DNA from: Kiritimatiellia bacterium
GTDB taxonomy: Bacteria; Verrucomicrobiota; Kiritimatiellia; RFP12; UBA1067
DNA: 24,658 nucleotides
Assembly (NCBI GenBank): GCA_016296065.1
Contig: JAEDKA010000056.1
Span: 1-24,658 of the forward strand
Direction of reading: 5' to 3'
Within the stretch, counting starts at the first letter, position 1. Each line of letters opens with the position of its first letter. A program made the translations under genes and the position numbers. The notes beneath the pieces are model-generated. The model made no database searches. It saw only the letters and a program-made list of their open reading frames with translations, and was not told where the DNA came from. Of this stretch, positions 21,824 through 24,658 are shown piece by piece.

Positions 21824-22821
21824 CTCATGCCTCCTCCGCCAGGGCCCATTCCGCCGCCCGGACGCATACCGCCGCCGGGGCGATTGCCTCCGCCGGGACC
21901 CATACCTCCGCCGCCAGGGCGGTTCCCTCCGCCAGGCCCCATGCCTCCGCCGCCGGGGCGGTTCCCGCCGCCAGGGGCGTTTCCGCCTCCGCCCGTCCTG
22001 CCGCCGGCGGAGTTCCCGCCGTTGCCGCGGCGCCTGTTGCCGCCGCTCTCCTTGGCCTTGTCCGAGGGCGGCGCGGCGCCGTCGAGCGACTGCTCGAACA
22101 GCGGTATTCTCACGATGCGCATTATCGGCGCGGCGGTGGATCTGTAGGCCTTTCCGTCGGGGTCTTCGAGGTAGAAGGTGAGCTCCACCTTGTAGGGGAC
22201 GGCGTTGGACGTCTCCCACTCGTCCTCGAAAAGCGACTCGTCGTGCTCCGCCTCGACCTTCTCCTTGTCCTTGAGGACACGGCAGTTGAAACCCGCAATG
22301 CCGTCCGCGATCAGGACCGGCTGGTACATCTCGTCGTTCTTGAACGAGAAGTCGATGTCGTCGGGGTTGTCCTTCGGACGCAGCGTGACGTCCGGACAGT
22401 GCCGCGCGTAGAGCCCCGTGACCTCGATGGGGTCCATGTAGTCGTGGTTGCCCTCCTCGAGCACCATGAGCTGCACGCGGTGGACGGTATCCGCCGCAGC
22501 GCTCTTCGAGCCGATGATGGCCGACCCGCGCTTGGACCATTCGATGACGTCAGAGCTCCGCGGATCGTCGCCCTCCCCGTTGTTCGTAAGGTAGAAGCCG
22601 TAGTCGTAGCTCTGCTCGCCGTTGTGCGGATAGTACAGGCTGCGCAGCCCCGACACGACCTGGTTGAGCGCGAAGTCCGTGCGCTGCATCTTGTCGAGAT
22701 AGTCCGTCGACGCCTGCCATCCGTGAGTGACGGCGTTGAACGTCATCATCGTGACGACGGTAATCACGCCGAGAAGGACGACGGCGAGAAGAATCTCCAC
22801 AAGCGTGAATCCGCGCCTCAT
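21820..22821 (-). CDS. gspJ: Type II secretion minor pseudopilin GspJ with a glycine-rich repeat tail
   Basis: A 333-residue protein. MRRG-FTLVEILLAVVLLGV is a classic prepilin signal with Glu at +5, followed by a GspJ-like body (FNAVTHGWQASTDYLDKMQRTDFALNQVVSGLR). The last roughly 76 residues are unusual: a Gly/Pro/Asn/Met/Arg tandem repeat built on PGGGNRPGGGGMG units, ending GGGGMR. Typical GspJ proteins are about 200 residues and lack this tail. Its overlaps with gspI (ATGA at 22818-22821) and gspK (ATGA at 21820-21823) indicate tight translational coupling. Confidence 0.82.
   Translation of the reverse strand: MRRGFTLVEILLAVVLLGVITVVTMMTFNAVTHGWQASTDYLDKMQRTDFALNQVVSGLRSLYYPHNGEQSYDYGFYLTNNGEGDDPRSSDVIEWSKRGSAIIGSKSAAADTVHRVQLMVLEEGNHDYMDPIEVTGLYARHCPDVTLRPKDNPDDIDFSFKNDEMYQPVLIADGIAGFNCRVLKDKEKVEAEHDESLFEDEWETSNAVPYKVELTFYLEDPDGKAYRSTAAPIMRIVRIPLFEQSLDGAAPPSDKAKESGGNRRRGNGGNSAGGRTGGGGNAPGGGNRPGGGGMGPGGGNRPGGGGMGPGGGNRPGGGMRPGGGMGPGGGGMR
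21823..22051. repeat. GC-rich tandem repeats encoding the GspJ tail
   Basis: Imperfect repeats of (on the plus strand) CCGCCGCCAGGGCGGTTCC-like and CCCATGCCTCCGCC-like units make up the 3' part of gspJ. They encode the glycine-rich tail on the minus strand. The opposite strand gives a proline-rich open frame that is only a shadow. Confidence 0.65.
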
Positions 22822-23276
22822 TCCTTCTTCCTCCAGAAAGTCACGTAGCTCTCCTCCTCGCGCTTCGAGGTGCGTCCGTTGCCCCATCGGACGATCACGC
22901 GGACGGTGTAGAGATTGCCTAGCCGCGCTATCTCCTCTTCGCTGTCGTTGCGGTTCAGGGCTACGCGCTCCCACGTGTACTCGCGGTATTTGTCCTCCTG
23001 CTCGCGGGTCAGCTTCGGACCGTGCGCGCCCGCGACGATGTCCCACAGCTCCGTCGCCTTCGTCTCGGATACGTCCAGGTCCTGGTCCGGATCCTGCACG
23101 TCCGCAAGCGGATACGCCATGTCTCCGAGATCCATCACCTCCTGCGCCGTCTGTAGGTACGACGACGAGAGCATCATGCGCTGGCTCTGCGACATCGACA
23201 CGAGTATGGCCGCGAGCCCCGTGCCGAGTATTATCGACGCGAGAAGCACCTCGAGAAGCGTAAATCCCCTTCGCAT
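22818..23276 (-). CDS. gspI: Type II secretion minor pseudopilin GspI
   Basis: A 152-residue protein. MRRG-FTLLEVLLASIILGTGLAAI is a prepilin leader with Gly at -1, Phe at +1 and Glu at +5. The helix continues to SMSQSQRMM, as in GspI, followed by a globular part ending in a beta strand (YTVRVIVRWGNGRTSKREEESYVTFW). GAGGAG, formed by the end of gspH, lies about 7 bases upstream. Assignment as I rather than H rests on its order between H and J and on its helix. Confidence 0.8.
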   Translation of the reverse strand: MRRGFTLLEVLLASIILGTGLAAILVSMSQSQRMMLSSSYLQTAQEVMDLGDMAYPLADVQDPDQDLDVSETKATELWDIVAGAHGPKLTREQEDKYREYTWERVALNRNDSEEEIARLGNLYTVRVIVRWGNGRTSKREEESYVTFWRKKE

Positions 23277-23280
23277 GGCC

Positions 23281-24075
23281 CTACTCCTCGTCTCCCGAGA
23301 CTATCTTGGCCGCGCCGAAACGGTCCACCTTGATGCAGAGCCCCGACTCCGGCTTCTTCCCGTCGAGATACACCCACACGCGGTGCGGGTCGCACCGTCC
23401 GTTCGCCTCCCACACGAGGCTCACGGGCTCCTGGTCCTCGTCCGACTTCGACGGCGGCGCATCCGCCGCGCGCTCCTCGGCGGCCTTCGCCTCCTCGGAC
23501 TTCTTCTCCTTGTACTTCCCGAGAAGATAGTCTACGTTCGAGAAGACGGATATCTTGTTCGCCTTCCTCTCGTCCTGCTCCTCGCCCTGCAGGAGCTCGT
23601 CGCCCATCGTCACCTTTATGCGCACGCCCTTGACAACCTCGGCGGAGATCGGCGCAAAGAGGATGTCCTCCATCGACTCGCCGCCCTTCTCGCCGATCAC
23701 GGAGGGCTCCTCCTCCTCGGCGGCCTTCGTCCGGCGCTTGTCCTCTACCGGCGTGCCGTCGCGGTTGACGATCTCACCGGAGAGCGTCTCGACCGTATCG
23801 GAAGTCGAAGACGACATGAGCTTCGCGCCTTCGACCGACACCTGCGCGCATATCTCGTCGTCGATGCGCGCCGTGGAGTACGTGATGACGGCGGGCTGCA
23901 TCATCACAAGCGCCATCGACCGCGCGTGGCGTATCGCCGCCATCAAATCGCGCGCGGCGCCCTTGACGCGCGCCGCGTCCTGTCCGGACCGCACGCTGAT
24001 GGCGGCGACGGACACCATCGTCGCCATTATGGCGACGACTACGAGAACTTCTATGAGAGTGAACGCCCTGCGCAT
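23281..24075 (-). CDS. gspH: Type II secretion pseudopilin GspH-like (FimT/GspH family)
   Basis: A 264-residue protein. MRRA-FTLIEVLVVVAIMATMVSVA is a prepilin signal with Ala rather than Gly at -1 and Glu at +5. SVRSGQDAARVKGAARDLMAAIRHARSMAL is the typical GspH/FimT helix. The middle holds a highly charged insert (KRRTKAAEEEEPSVIGEKGG and KEKKSEEAKAAEERA), and the C-terminal strand region resembles GspH. At 264 residues it is longer than the roughly 150-190 usual for the family. No clear ribosome binding site precedes the ATG at 24075, so the start is fixed by the prepilin leader. Confidence 0.75.
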   Translation of the reverse strand: MRRAFTLIEVLVVVAIMATMVSVAAISVRSGQDAARVKGAARDLMAAIRHARSMALVMMQPAVITYSTARIDDEICAQVSVEGAKLMSSSTSDTVETLSGEIVNRDGTPVEDKRRTKAAEEEEPSVIGEKGGESMEDILFAPISAEVVKGVRIKVTMGDELLQGEEQDERKANKISVFSNVDYLLGKYKEKKSEEAKAAEERAADAPPSKSDEDQEPVSLVWEANGRCDPHRVWVYLDGKKPESGLCIKVDRFGAAKIVSGDEE

Positions 24076-24092
24076 GCTGCGCGGCGGCGGCG

Positions 24093-24527
24093 TCAGTCGT
24101 TGCCGCCGGCCCTCTTGGTGGTGTCGCTGCGGATGTCGTCCTCTCCGCCGAACTCGCCGTCGGGACCGGCCGAGATGATAACGATGCGCTTGCCCTTGCG
24201 CTCGTACTTGTACTCGACTCCCCACGGATCGTAGAGGGCGTTCTCTCCGCCTTCCACGACGGGATCGTCGTCTCCCGACGCCTCGACGAGCGCCTTGAGG
24301 TCGGAGGGGTACTTGCCCTTCTCGATGTTGTACGTGACCACCGCGTTCTTGAGCGAGTCGACGCCCGATTTCGCTGCGTTGATCTTGGCGTTCTCGAGAA
24401 TCTTCGGAATGCTAACCGTGGCCACCGTGCCAAGAATGCCGATGATGGCGACGGCCACGAGAATCTCGATTAGCGTGAAGCCCGCGCGCATCGCGGCTAC
24501 GACCTGTGTTTCTTCTTCTCTTTGCAT
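24093..24527 (-). CDS. gspG: Type II secretion major pseudopilin GspG
   Basis: A 144-residue major subunit of the type II secretion pseudopilus, processed by prepilin peptidase at G16-F17 (MRAG-FTLIEILVAVAIIGILG, Glu21 at +5). The family C-terminal block is clear: DPWGVEYKYERKGKRIVIISAGPDGEFGGEDDI, with the aspartates that bind calcium in GspG. The ATG at 24527 is chosen because AGGAGG lies 5 bases upstream and a TATAAT box follows further up. Starting at 24491 would give a shorter leader. It is first in the operon G-H-I-J-K-folD. Confidence 0.93.
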   Translation of the reverse strand: MQREEETQVVAAMRAGFTLIEILVAVAIIGILGTVATVSIPKILENAKINAAKSGVDSLKNAVVTYNIEKGKYPSDLKALVEASGDDDPVVEGGENALYDPWGVEYKYERKGKRIVIISAGPDGEFGGEDDIRSDTTKRAGGND

Positions 24528-24547
24528 AATGCCTCCTGTTTTTGTAT

Positions 24548-24553
24548 ATTATA
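24548..24553 (-). promoter_or_regulatory. Predicted -10 box of the gspG operon
   Basis: TATAAT (24553-24548) lies 20 bases before the gspG ATG, with AGGAGG in between. No convincing -35 hexamer is seen at 16-18 bases, and the 7-2-7 palindrome is absent from the 100 bases available upstream. Confidence 0.5.
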
Positions 24554-24658
24554 GCAAAACAACCGCGCAGAATGCCATAGCCAAGTCCATTATGGAGTTT
24601 TGATGTGAATTGAAAAGTCAGATGCGCTATTGCAACGTCAGATGGACACATGTAGCAT

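Noticed and set aside
21824..22540. N-terminal extension of gspK reaching 22540
   Set aside because: The extension is an Arg/Gly-rich shadow of gspJ. The prepilin leader begins at 21823 with a coupled ATGA overlap.
1..24658. tRNA, rRNA, integrase or insertion-sequence genes
   Set aside because: None could be recognised by eye on either strand. The AbiE patch has no visible integrase or terminal repeats, so it is not called a mobile element.

Overview
The window is GC-rich and gene-dense and looks like a chromosomal segment of a Gram-negative, saccharolytic bacterium. The best guess is the Verrucomicrobiota/Kiritimatiellota/Lentisphaerota group. This is an inference from gene content only: several large Ig/jelly-roll/discoidin/beta-helix secreted proteins, a sialate O-acetylesterase, a hybrid-length NarL-type sensor kinase and a type II secretion pseudopilin operon. 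No rRNA, tRNA or CRISPR array was seen.

Layout. Positions 1-473 are non-coding and full of hairpins and short repeats. Positions 474-9382 (all minus strand) hold a two-module jelly-roll secreted protein, a 49-residue membrane protein, a sugar-porter MFS transporter, a serine beta-lactamase-fold lipoprotein, an 800-residue beta-helix protein and a 486-residue discoidin-type protein. Positions 9578-12000 form a patch of rearrangement. It holds a decayed C-terminal fragment of an esterase-like gene, a complete AbiEi/AbiEii toxin-antitoxin pair with its own promoter, and a tiny ribbon-helix-helix-like frame. Positions 12032-16825 (minus) encode a 1597-residue secreted protein with two esterase domains. 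Divergent from it, 16969-19724 (plus) encode a sensor histidine kinase and a NarL/LuxR-type response regulator. Convergent with those, 24527-19721 (minus) is a compact operon gspG-gspH-gspI-gspJ-gspK-folD.

The most interesting signal is regulatory. A perfect 16-bp palindrome (CCCTCCA-AC-TGGAGGG, a 7-2-7 inverted repeat) occurs exactly three times. Each copy lies 24-25 bp upstream of a TATAAT box that drives a large secreted protein gene (7819, 9382 and 16825, minus strand). The third copy lies in the divergent region between the dual esterase and the kinase/regulator pair. A 7-2-7 inverted heptamer is the geometry bound by NarL-type regulators, so the adjacent two-component system is a strong candidate to control this small regulon and itself. 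A fourth secreted-protein promoter (gene at 474-2255) has a homologous upstream region in which the palindrome core appears deleted. Three of the four secreted proteins also share a short C-terminal tail of the form G-L-x-I-x-x-R.

Working model (inference): the two-component system senses an extracellular signal through a periplasmic region made of OB-like beta domains. It then switches on secreted glycan-active or adhesive proteins. The neighbouring type II secretion genes could export them, although nothing in the sequence proves that link.
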